In this document: one piece after another, positions 1-7,795 of the stretch
Layout of the letters: every line of letters starts with the position of its first letter
Numbering within the stretch: the first letter of the stretch is position 1
DNA from: Bacteroidota bacterium
GTDB lineage: Bacteria > Bacteroidota > Bacteroidia > M30B66
Length of the DNA: 64,000 bases
Assembly (NCBI GenBank): GCA_027483445.1
Contig: JAIXUS010000001.1
Location: 1 to 64,000, forward strand
Reading direction: 5' to 3'
The notes under the pieces: generated by a model
Databases searched by the model: none
What the model was told of the DNA's origin: nothing
Seen by the model: only the letters and a program-made list of their open reading frames with translations
Translations under genes and position numbers: made by a program

Positions 1-104
1 AGGGCTACGCAAGATAAACACCCGTCGAAAACTCGAAGTGTGTCTTCTTTGGTCTGATTCAAAGGTAAAGTTTTTTTGCAATTTTATTTGCATGTTAAGA
101 CAGT

Positions 105-549
105 ACCTCTCTCCGCGGGCGAGAGATGATACTTCGCGGTAAAACGGGGTTTTTAAGTAAAAGGAAGCTGTCATCAATTACTGAGAATCGCTCTCGCTCT
201 GCACTCTCACTCTGACCTTCAGCGGGAGAAAGACGATACTTTAAGGTAAAACGGAGTTTATCGATGGAAAGGTGAATCTCGAAGTCAACGGCAAGTTACA
301 CCCTTTGACCTTTCGCCTTTTCCCTGATTTTCGCGCCATGCGGGTGCAGCGGATACCCCGCAAAACAGAGTGAGAGTGGGTGTGAGAGTGAGAATAAGAG
401 TGAGAGCGAACGAAGAGTAAGTGTGAATGAAGGCCTAAGTGGGAAGGAGAGCGATGGCGGCTCTGTTTTGCGGAGTATGAGCGGAACACGCGGTGCCCGG
501 CGATGCAGCCTCAGTAACTCGAAAAGCCCAGCGAGGCAGGCGCCCAAAA
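105..549 (-). repeat. Dispersed hairpin repeat, copy A, with degenerate tandem tail
   Basis: Read on the minus strand this element starts with the family end (GGCAGGCGCCCAAAA on the plus strand at 535-549). It continues through the shared core ACCGCGTGTTCCGCTCATACTCC and an 11-bp inverted repeat (GCAAAACAGAG at 360-370, CTCTGTTTTGC at 461-471) around a GAGAGTGAG-rich loop. The stretch 287-359 is an almost exact reverse complement of 44263-44350 in copy C. Beyond it, about 109-290 holds two degraded copies of the tandem unit seen in copy C, recognisable by GATACTTCGCGGTAAAACGG near 128 and GATACTTTAAGGTAAAACGG near 235. Open frames here are low-complexity Ser/His/Arg translations and are not genes. 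Nothing is recognised in bases 1-104. Confidence 0.8.
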
Positions 550-572
550 GGATAAAATCTCTAGAAAGATGA

Positions 573-599
573 TTGTTGCTTTTGCTTCGCGTATATTTG
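573..599 (+). promoter_or_regulatory. Candidate Bacteroidetes promoter for the Bax inhibitor-1 family gene
   Basis: TATATTTG at 592-599 fits the -7 consensus TAnnTTTG exactly. An upstream TTG lies at 573-575 with a slightly short spacer of 16 nt. Transcription would start near 606, about 10 nt before the ATG at 617. This is a motif match only. Confidence 0.45.
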
Positions 600-616
600 G
601 CGAAAATTGATACGCA

Positions 617-1330
617 ATGATTAATCAGGAACCTATTGATGCTGTTGTGATCCCGGGAAGGGATGCTACAGAAGTGGCCTCATTCATGACCAAGGTGTAT
701 GGCTGGATGACCGCTGCACTGGCTATTACCGGACTTGTAGCTATGGTAACCGCTTCATCACCGGCTATTTTGGAAATGGTGTTTGGAAGTAAAATCGCTT
801 TTTGGGGATTGATTATTGGCACATTCCTCCTCGTAGGCTGGCTTACGATGGCCATTAGAACCATGGCGCCGCTCACCGCTACGCTCGTTTTTCTCGTGTA
901 TTCGGCCTTAAACGGAGTGCTTTTCTCCTCGATTTTCCTCATCTATACCGGTTCGTCTATTGCCCTCACGTTTTTTATTACGGCAGGCACCTTCGGTGTG
1001 ATGAGTATTTACGGATACACCACCAAAGCCGATTTATCGAAAATTGGTAGCATCGCTATGATGGCTTTAATCGGGATTATTATTGCCTCGCTGGTGAACA
1101 TGTTCCTTGGCTCTGAAACACTCTACTGGATTATCAGCTACGTGGGTGTGGCCGTGTTTGTAGCCCTGGTGGCTTATGACACTCAAAAGATTAAAGACAT
1201 GGCCATTTATGGCTTTGAAGGTGAGGCGGTTGAAAAGAAGGCCTCGATTATTGGCGCTTTAACGCTGTACCTCGATTTCATTAACCTCTTTTTGTTCTTG
1301 CTCCGCCTTTTTGGAGGCCGCAAAGACTAA
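617..1330 (+). CDS. Bax inhibitor-1/YccA family membrane protein
   Basis: The 237-residue protein is almost entirely hydrophobic, with about seven predicted membrane spans after a short polar N-terminus. It ends in the family-typical last helix followed by a basic tail (RLFGGRKD). The aspartate-containing segment VALVAYDTQKIK near residues 184-195 matches the conserved region of the BI-1/YccA (TMBIM) family, whose members are inner-membrane proteins linked to calcium leak or to modulation of the FtsH protease. The precise role here is unknown. Length is usual for bacterial members. The gene appears monocistronic, with a promoter-like motif just upstream and a strong terminator just downstream. 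Confidence 0.88.
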   Translation: MINQEPIDAVVIPGRDATEVASFMTKVYGWMTAALAITGLVAMVTASSPAILEMVFGSKIAFWGLIIGTFLLVGWLTMAIRTMAPLTATLVFLVYSALNGVLFSSIFLIYTGSSIALTFFITAGTFGVMSIYGYTTKADLSKIGSIAMMALIGIIIASLVNMFLGSETLYWIISYVGVAVFVALVAYDTQKIKDMAIYGFEGEAVEKKASIIGALTLYLDFINLFLFLLRLFGGRKD

Positions 1331-1349
1331 TTGAGCCTTATTCCTGAGT

Positions 1350-1384
1350 AAAAAACCCGGGCCGAAAGGTTTCCGGGTTTTTTT
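1350..1384 (+). terminator. Rho-independent terminator
   Basis: A GC-rich stem (AAAAACCCGG at 1351-1360 pairing with CCGGGTTTTT at 1373-1382) is followed by a T run. It lies 20 bases after the Bax inhibitor-like stop codon. The A-rich 5' arm could let it work in both directions. Confidence 0.85.
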
Positions 1385-1417
1385 GTGCCTCACGGCCGAT
1401 GCATTCTTCTATTTTTG
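1382..1417 (+). promoter_or_regulatory. Candidate promoter for the secreted cyclophilin
   Basis: TATTTTTG at 1410-1417 matches TAnnTTTG. A TTTG at 1382-1385 lies 24 nt upstream, longer than the usual spacing, so the -7 part is the stronger evidence. It supports starting the gene at 1439 and not at the upstream in-frame codon at 1385. Confidence 0.4.
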
Positions 1418-1438
1418 TGCTGCAACTTAAAAACCACT

Positions 1439-2035
1439 ATGCGATACCTTGTGATGATCGGCCTGCTCATGTTCTCTGCCATGCAGCTTCAGGCCCAGAA
1501 GAAGCCTAAACTGGAAAAAGGAATGTATGCGGAGATGACAACCTCCAAAGGGGTGATTCTACTTCAACTCGAATTTGAAAAAACGCCGCTTACCGTGGCC
1601 AATTTTGTAGGCCTCGCTGAGGGTAAACTGGAAAATTCGGCGCGAAAAGGAAAACCTTACTACGACAGCCTGAAGTTTCACCGTGTGATCAAAGATTTCA
1701 TGATTCAGGGAGGCGACCCCGAAGGAACGGGTAGGGGAGGTCCGGGCTACAAATTCAAAGACGAAATTGTAGAAGGCCTCAAGCACGACAAAGCCGGAAT
1801 TCTCTCTATGGCCAATGCCGGACCGAAAACCAATGGCTCTCAATTCTTCATTACCCACAAAGCCACGCCTTGGCTTGATGGCAAGCATACTGTGTTTGGT
1901 CGGGTAATTAGCGGACAAGATGTTGTAGATGCGATTGTTCAAAACGACTACATCCTCAAAGTGAAGATTATCCGCAAAGGCAAGGCGGCTAAGAAATTCA
2001 ACGCTGTAAAAACATTTGCCGAGCTCAATAAATAA
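1439..2035 (+). CDS. Secreted cyclophilin-type peptidyl-prolyl cis-trans isomerase
   Basis: The product catalyses proline cis/trans isomerisation to help exported proteins fold. The 198-residue protein has a signal peptide ending around LQAQ, then one cyclophilin domain. Diagnostic segments are [36 protein letters not shown] and the [12 protein letters not shown] loop. The ATG at 1439 is chosen because the signal peptide starts there and a promoter-like motif lies between it and an in-frame codon at 1385. The product is probably periplasmic or envelope-attached. It is followed 18 bases later by a T9SS cargo gene in the same direction, so the two may be co-transcribed. Confidence 0.93.
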   Translation: MRYLVMIGLLMFSAMQLQAQKKPKLEKGMYAEMTTSKGVILLQLEFEKTPLTVANFVGLAEGKLENSARKGKPYYDSLKFHRVIKDFMIQGGDPEGTGRGGPGYKFKDEIVEGLKHDKAGILSMANAGPKTNGSQFFITHKATPWLDGKHTVFGRVISGQDVVDAIVQNDYILKVKIIRKGKAAKKFNAVKTFAELNK

Positions 2036-2053
2036 CCGCTAAAAAATCCAACC

Positions 2054-3934
2054 ATGAAATTGCTCTCCATTGCGGCATCATTGCTGATTTCAGCAGGCTT
2101 GGCCGCCCAAACTCCTACACTTACGCTCACGCAGGTAGGTAGCGGTTTTACCCGCGTAACAACCTTAGCCAATGCAGGCGACGACCGACTTTTTGTTTGC
2201 GAAAAAGCGGGCATCATCAAATTCTTCCGTCCATACCAAGGAAATACCAGCACAACGTTTATGGACATCAACTCGCGGGTTATCAATATTTCCGGCGATT
2301 CTGATGAGCGCGGCCTGTTGGGTTTGGCCTTCGACCCCAACTACGCCACCAATGGCCGCCTTTATGTGAATTACATCAACAATAGCGGAAATACAGTTGT
2401 TGCCCGTTACACGGTTACTCCCGGAAACCCCAATGCCGGTGATGTGAATTCAGAGCAAATTCTGCTCACCATTACCCAACCATACTCTAACCACAATGGC
2501 GGTTGCACCTTGTTCGGGCCTGATGGCTACCTGTACATTGGCATGGGCGACGGTGGCTCGGGCGGCGACCCACAGAACTTTGCCCAAAATCCACAAAGTC
2601 TGTTGGGTAAAATGCTCCGCATTGATGTGAGTACCAACGATGCCAGCTATACCATTCCTTCCGACAACCCGTTTACGTCGGCCAACGACCCGAACAATTC
2701 CGTGCGCGACGAAATTTGGGCGCAAGGGCTTCGCAATCCTTGGCGCTGGAGTTTCGACCGCGTAAATGGCGACATGTGGATTGCCGATGTTGGACAGAAT
2801 GTTTACGAAGAAGTGAACTACCAGCCGGCCTCCTCAAACGGTGGCGAAAACTACGGCTGGAGATGCTACGAGGCCGACGCCACTTATAACACATCCGGCT
2901 GTCAGGGCGCATCAAATTACGTATTCCCTATTTTTAGTTACGACCACAGCAATCCCAACGGTTGCTCCATTACCGGTGGTTATGTGTACCGCGGTTCGGT
3001 GTATGGCGATTTGTACTCCCGTTATTTCGTAACCGACTACTGCTCCGGTCGAATTTGGAGTTTGCTCAATGACGGCAATGGAAATTTCCCGGTTACCGAT
3101 CACGGACAGTTTAATACGTTCTCCTATACCACCTTTGGTGAGGATGCCTATGGCGAGGTGTATGTGGCCCGGCAAAATGGAATCATCTTCCGATTAACCT
3201 CTACAGCGGCGCCCCGTGCAGCCATCAACACCAATGGTAGTCTCGCACTGTGCGAAGGACAAACTCTGGCCTTGAATACTCAGTTTAATCCGCTACTCAC
3301 CTACACCTGGCTGCGCAACGGAGAAGTGATTGCCGATGCCAATTCAAGCAGCTACAACGCTGCCGAAGCCGGTTCTTACTCGGTTCGCGTGAGTTCAGCG
3401 GCGGGAGAAACTGAGTCGGAGGCCGTTGTAGTTACACTCAACCCGTCACCAACCGTAAGCCTTTCCGGAGTTGATCCGCTTTACTGCACCAATTCTACCA
3501 TTTTGGTGAATCCAACTCTGGAGCCGGCCGGTGGCGTTTTATCAGGCCCCGGTGTGAGCGGCGTTAGTTTCCAGCCATCCTCCGCAGGAGCAGGAAACCA
3601 CACCTTGACCTATACCTATACCGATAACAACAATTGTTCGGCAAGTGCCTCTTTCGACGTAATTGTGGATGAGTGCACTCAGCTTGAATCGGCGGAGTTG
3701 GTAGCCAAAGTGTTTCCAAATCCATTTCAAGGGCAGTTCGTGGTTCAGCCTGCATCGCCGGCTTTGCCCGTGCGCGTTAGGGTGTTTAACGTAGCTGGAC
3801 AATTAATTCAAGACCTTCAGCAAGCCGGTGGCGAGCAATTGATGATAAGCATGGCAGGTCAACCGGCCGGACTGTACACAGTGGTGATTGAACAGGCGGG
3901 TAAACAATCGGTGCAGCAACTGGTTCAGGAATAA
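2054..3934 (+). CDS. PQQ-dependent sugar dehydrogenase-like protein with T9SS sorting domain
   Basis: The product resembles soluble aldose/glucose dehydrogenases (GSDH family), six-bladed propellers that oxidise sugars using PQQ. A signal peptide (residues 1-19) precedes the propeller (about 25-385), with motifs ERGLLGLAFDPNY, HNGG (147-150), GPDGYLYIGMGDGG and GLRNPWRWSFD. Two Ig-like segments follow (about 390-540). The tail (about 548-626) is a type A T9SS sorting domain with FPNPF and GLYTVVIEQ. The product is expected to be exported and placed on or released from the surface. Substrate and cofactor cannot be read from sequence. It is followed after 3 bases by another T9SS gene, so the two are very likely co-transcribed. 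Confidence 0.88.
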   Translation: MKLLSIAASLLISAGLAAQTPTLTLTQVGSGFTRVTTLANAGDDRLFVCEKAGIIKFFRPYQGNTSTTFMDINSRVINISGDSDERGLLGLAFDPNYATNGRLYVNYINNSGNTVVARYTVTPGNPNAGDVNSEQILLTITQPYSNHNGGCTLFGPDGYLYIGMGDGGSGGDPQNFAQNPQSLLGKMLRIDVSTNDASYTIPSDNPFTSANDPNNSVRDEIWAQGLRNPWRWSFDRVNGDMWIADVGQNVYEEVNYQPASSNGGENYGWRCYEADATYNTSGCQGASNYVFPIFSYDHSNPNGCSITGGYVYRGSVYGDLYSRYFVTDYCSGRIWSLLNDGNGNFPVTDHGQFNTFSYTTFGEDAYGEVYVARQNGIIFRLTSTAAPRAAINTNGSLALCEGQTLALNTQFNPLLTYTWLRNGEVIADANSSSYNAAEAGSYSVRVSSAAGETESEAVVVTLNPSPTVSLSGVDPLYCTNSTILVNPTLEPAGGVLSGPGVSGVSFQPSSAGAGNHTLTYTYTDNNNCSASASFDVIVDECTQLESAELVAKVFPNPFQGQFVVQPASPALPVRVRVFNVAGQLIQDLQQAGGEQLMISMAGQPAGLYTVVIEQAGKQSVQQLVQE

Positions 3935-3937
3935 GCT

Positions 3938-5566
3938 ATGCGTCATCTTCGTTTCGTATTTATTGGGCTTCTGCTGCTTTGTATGTTCAGGCCTCAGGCC
4001 GCTGCGCAGCTGGATAGCTTTACCGTTACGCTCGAGGAGCTCACATTCCCCGATTTCCCGGGATTACATTCCGGTGCTGTGGCCAAGTACAATAACCGTT
4101 GGATTTACATCGGTGGGCGTACCAATGGTTTGCATGGTTTCCTTTCGCCTTTTGCATTCCCGAATGATGGGAAAAACAATTCGGCCTGGGTTTTCGACCC
4201 TACAACCCAGCAAATCTGGTCGGCCGACCTTAGCACCTTGCCTGAGAGCCTCTACGAGCCGCTCACCTCGTCGAACATACCCTTTCATCAGGATGGCAAC
4301 GTATTGTTTTTAGCTGGCGGATATGGATGGAGCAATGCCACCAACGACTTTCGCACTTTCCCAACCTTAACGGCTGTTGAACTCGATTGCCTGCACGATA
4401 ACATTGTTGCCGGTGGCGACGTGAACGGATGCTTCCGCCAGATTACCGACACTACCATGGCTGTTTGTGGGGCGCATCTCGACAAGCTGGGCGATCGCTT
4501 TTATCTTGTGTTTGGGCATTTGTTCGACGGTATTTATTCGGTAAAGAATCCCAACGGAGCCGTTCACCGTCAGGTATACACCAACGAAGTGCGAAGCTTC
4601 GACATCACCTTTAACGACGCCGAGTTTTTTATTTCCAACTACAGCGCCCTGCGCGATACGGTGAACTACCACCGCCGCGATTATAACCTCGTTCCGCAGA
4701 TTTTTCCTAACCGTAGCCATGGATTAACCGCATTTTCGGGGGTTTTTCAGTATGGCGCAGTGCTTCCTTACCTCAATACCGTTGATGTTGGCCCTAGTTC
4801 GGCCACGGTTGTGGATGGCTTTGAACAACACCTTTCACAGTATCATAACGCGGTAATGCCGGTGTACGACTCCCTGAATAATGCCATGCATACCGTATTT
4901 TTTGGCGGTATGAGTCGGTTTCGGATTGATGCAGAATCGGGTGAAATGCTCGACGATACGCTCGTTCCATTTGTGAAAACCATCTCGCGCGTTACCCGCT
5001 TTGCCGATGGCAGCATGGTGGAAGAACAGTTGCCCATCGAAATGCCCGAACTACTCGGTTCAAACATGGACTTTATTCCGGCTTTTGATGTGCCTACCTT
5101 TCACCAGGAAATTATCCACCTTAACCAGTTGGGCAATCAGCGCCGGCTGGCGGGATGGCTTATTGGAGGCATTTTGAGTCCGGAGCCCAACATCTCAACC
5201 ACCAGTCCGGCCAGCAGTACCGCCAATACCCGTGTATTCGAAGTGTACATCGAGCGAGGCAGCGCTGATACTGGCGTTGTAACACAAACCATGAAGGCAT
5301 CGCCGCCTATTGCGGTGTTTTCTGTGAGTCCCAACCCAATGAAGTCGCAGTCGGAATTTACCCTTCGTGCGGCCGAGGCCGGCTCGTTGGAGTTGAGTAT
5401 TTACGACCGCAAAGGGGCATTCATCACAACCCTTTTCCGCGGCAACATTCAACCGGGAGAGCACCGCATTCCATTTTCAGGTAACGGCCTGGCTTCGGGC
5501 GTTTACATTGCGCGTGCCCGGCTCAATGGCAGTACTAAATCCTTATCAGTTCTTGTAAACCCATAA
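3938..5566 (+). CDS. Kelch-like beta-propeller protein with T9SS sorting domain
   Basis: The 542-residue protein starts with a signal peptide (about 1-23). Kelch-type repeats follow, for example YNNRWIYIGGRTNGLHG, then a W-V-F-D-P step, and later VLFLAGGYGW and FYLVFGHLFDG. A type A sorting domain (about 460-542) contains SPNPM and SGVYIARARLNG. No catalytic motif is visible, so this is probably a surface binding or structural protein. Its start is only 3 bases after the dehydrogenase-like gene, and a DUF2911 gene follows after 8 bases, making a three-gene transcription unit. The function is not recognised beyond the fold. Confidence 0.8.
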   Translation: MRHLRFVFIGLLLLCMFRPQAAAQLDSFTVTLEELTFPDFPGLHSGAVAKYNNRWIYIGGRTNGLHGFLSPFAFPNDGKNNSAWVFDPTTQQIWSADLSTLPESLYEPLTSSNIPFHQDGNVLFLAGGYGWSNATNDFRTFPTLTAVELDCLHDNIVAGGDVNGCFRQITDTTMAVCGAHLDKLGDRFYLVFGHLFDGIYSVKNPNGAVHRQVYTNEVRSFDITFNDAEFFISNYSALRDTVNYHRRDYNLVPQIFPNRSHGLTAFSGVFQYGAVLPYLNTVDVGPSSATVVDGFEQHLSQYHNAVMPVYDSLNNAMHTVFFGGMSRFRIDAESGEMLDDTLVPFVKTISRVTRFADGSMVEEQLPIEMPELLGSNMDFIPAFDVPTFHQEIIHLNQLGNQRRLAGWLIGGILSPEPNISTTSPASSTANTRVFEVYIERGSADTGVVTQTMKASPPIAVFSVSPNPMKSQSEFTLRAAEAGSLELSIYDRKGAFITTLFRGNIQPGEHRIPFSGNGLASGVYIARARLNGSTKSLSVLVNP

Positions 5567-5574
5567 AACCAATC

Positions 5575-6441
5575 ATGAGAAAAATTTTTGCCTCAGTAAC
5601 TTTATTGCTTGTTGGAAGCCTTGCTCTTCAGGCGCAAATTGAAACCCCTCAACCCAGCCCGCTGAGCACTATCACACAGCGTGTTGGGCTCAACGATTTT
5701 ACTTTAACCTACTCGCGTCCCTCTTTGAAAGGTAGAAAGGCATTTGGCGACGTTGTGCCATTTGATAAGCTTTGGCGCTTCGGGGCTAACATGGCTACCG
5801 TATTGAAGAGTAACGAAGAGTTTAGCATTCAGGGCAACAAAATTCCGGCAGGCGAGTACAGCGTATTTGCTATTCCGGGTGCTACCGAGTGGACCATGGT
5901 TTTGAACAAAACGGCGAAGCTTTCAGGCACCGGTGGCTACAAGGAAAGCGATGATGCACTTCGGTTCAAAGTAAAACCAGAGGCCTACCCGACGCGGATT
6001 GAGACCTTCACCTTGGGTTTTACCAACTTGCGCGACAATGCAGCCACATTTGAATTGCTGTGGGAAAACACCCGTGTAGCCTTCGATATTAATGTGGAAT
6101 ATGATGCCAAAGTGATGAAGCAAATCGACGATGTAATTGGCGGCCCAACTGCGGGTTCATACTATCGCGCGGCTTCATATTACTTCAACAACAAGAAAGA
6201 CATGGCCAAGGCCCTCGAGTGGGTGAACAAGTCGCTTGAGAAAGGCGGCGATAAGTATTGGATTTTAACGATGAAAGCCCAAATCCAGGCCGCGAACAAC
6301 GATTTTAAAGGCGCCGTTGAAACCGCCACCAAAGCCCGCGACATGGCCAAGGCCGACGAAGATGATGCCTATGTAAAATCGAACGAGGAGCGCATCAAAG
6401 AGTGGACGCCAAAGATTCCTGCTGGCGGCAAGAAGAAGTAA
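5575..6441 (+). CDS. DUF2911 domain-containing exported protein
   Basis: The 288-residue protein has a signal peptide ending near LALQAQ. A DUF2911 domain follows (about 24-165) with the family signatures YSRPSLKGRKAFG, LWRFGANMAT and GEYSVFAIPG. The C-terminal third (about 190-288) is helical and TPR-like, with lysine-rich repeats (KALEWVNKSLEKGGDKYW), and ends in a basic tail. The biochemical role of DUF2911 is unknown. It is the last gene of the 2054-6441 unit and is followed by a terminator. Confidence 0.88.
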   Translation: MRKIFASVTLLLVGSLALQAQIETPQPSPLSTITQRVGLNDFTLTYSRPSLKGRKAFGDVVPFDKLWRFGANMATVLKSNEEFSIQGNKIPAGEYSVFAIPGATEWTMVLNKTAKLSGTGGYKESDDALRFKVKPEAYPTRIETFTLGFTNLRDNAATFELLWENTRVAFDINVEYDAKVMKQIDDVIGGPTAGSYYRAASYYFNNKKDMAKALEWVNKSLEKGGDKYWILTMKAQIQAANNDFKGAVETATKARDMAKADEDDAYVKSNEERIKEWTPKIPAGGKKK

Positions 6442-6468
6442 CTCGAATTTTTCGGTAACTTATTAGAG

Positions 6469-6502
6469 TCGGGCTTCGCCTTTGGGCGGGCCCGATTTTT
6501 TT
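6469..6502 (+). terminator. Rho-independent terminator after the DUF2911 gene
   Basis: TCGGGC (6469-6474) pairs with GCCCGA (6490-6495) around a G/C-rich loop and is followed by seven T's. Confidence 0.8.
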
Positions 6503-6714
6503 GTTTTTCTGGGTTTTTGATGTTGAAGAGTCATGTGCAATACGCACGTTTATTCTACAACGATTTATGATTTGCTCAAGATTTATGTCAACGACTTTTA
6601 TTTTGCTGTTTTAAGCTTATTCAATAAGTTGCCGTTAAATTTTAAATCTGAAACTATTCTGATTATCGCTGCGGGATTATTTTCTACATTCGTCTCACGG
6701 CAGAAGTATTCACC

Positions 6715-7527
6715 ATGGCCCTACATACCTGTATTCATTGTCACCATAAATTTAATGGTCAGTTCTGTCCGGCTTGTGGAGAGAAAGTGATTAAGAGCAG
6801 CGACTTTACACTGCGCAGCATGCTCAATCAGTTTATGGATGTTTTTTTTCATCTCGACTCCAAGCTTTTTCTCTCCTTTAGAAAGCTCCTTTTTTCGCCG
6901 GGAATATTGAGTTTGCGCTATGTTGAAGGTTTGCGAAAACCATTTATGAAGCCACTCCAGATATTTTTTCTGGTGAATATTTTATTTTTTTTACTGTTGT
7001 CGAAGGTCGATTTATTTAGAATCCCGGCCAAACAGTGGCAACATTCTGAATATGCATTAAGTGCCAGCCTTAAAGCCAAAGCACAGCTCAAGGCAGAACA
7101 ATTAAATCTTACAACTGCCGAAATAGAAAATCGTTACGAAGGGCTTTCTAATTCCTTTGCGAAAGGATTTGTGGTCATATTCATTCCAATTTTAGCCCTT
7201 GTTTTTTTTCTTCTCTTTTTTAGAAAACAATTTCAGGTAGGAAAACACATTGTTTTTGCAACACATTTTTTCTCTTTTGTCTTGCTCATTCTTGTGCTGT
7301 GGTCGTTGATACTCGAGGTGCTTTTTACAGAAGTAAACCGTTGGTTTTTTGTTCTCCCTGTTATTCTTTTTTCTCTGAGCTATCTTGCTATTGCCATTCG
7401 GAGATTTTATCAGGCAAATTTAGTTTGGACCCTTCTGGCTTCAATTCTTGCATTTATAGCACTCCTTCAAGGTATTGAAGTCTACAGAGAGCTCATTAGT
7501 ATTGTGAGCATGAATTCGATATCTTGA
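6715..7527 (+). CDS. DUF3667 family membrane protein with N-terminal zinc ribbon
   Basis: The protein (270 residues) opens with a small metal-binding knuckle (CIHCHHKF, then CPACGEK), typical of DUF3667. An amphipathic region with the DSKLFLSFRKLLFSPG motif follows. About four hydrophobic membrane segments come next (near 78-95, 150-168, 180-205 and 210-250). The family is common in Bacteroidota and has no assigned function. The ATG at 6715 is chosen because the zinc knuckle starts right after it. The gene stands alone. The 268 bases between it and the next gene hold nothing recognisable. Confidence 0.82.
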   Translation: MALHTCIHCHHKFNGQFCPACGEKVIKSSDFTLRSMLNQFMDVFFHLDSKLFLSFRKLLFSPGILSLRYVEGLRKPFMKPLQIFFLVNILFFLLLSKVDLFRIPAKQWQHSEYALSASLKAKAQLKAEQLNLTTAEIENRYEGLSNSFAKGFVVIFIPILALVFFLLFFRKQFQVGKHIVFATHFFSFVLLILVLWSLILEVLFTEVNRWFFVLPVILFSLSYLAIAIRRFYQANLVWTLLASILAFIALLQGIEVYRELISIVSMNSIS

Positions 7528-7795
7528 TGTAGCTTTTTTTTGAAGCAAAGAGTTAATTCCACTGTGTGGATTATCATTCGAATTCAAACAATATTAAAGG
7601 TTAATGACCTATTGGCATAGATTCAAACGGAATCTTCTTTAAGTGCGAACGTAATGTGAACTTAAGCAGATTGAAGTTTGCCCCATGGAGACAAATCAAG
7701 GATGAACCTCAATAATCAACGCTATTTTGTTCAGGTCCCTCAAATTCCCGTCTGTTCCTGATTAATTATCTTCGGCAAAAAAATAGAGGGTTGTA

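Noticed and set aside
241-547. Overlapping minus-strand open frames in the leftmost repeat
   Set aside because: They encode low-complexity Ser/His/Leu or Arg tracts from the GAGAGTGAG repeat, with no start context and similar frames in the other repeat copies.
6533-6790. 85-codon plus-strand frame between the DUF2911 and DUF3667 genes
   Set aside because: It overlaps the well-supported start of the DUF3667 gene in another frame, has no family resemblance and no promoter. It is probably chance in AT-rich sequence.
7528-7795. tRNA or riboswitch upstream of the TonB-dependent receptor
   Set aside because: A GATTCAAAC stretch looks like a T-loop, but no acceptor stem or anticodon arm can be folded around it, and no cobalamin-type box is present.
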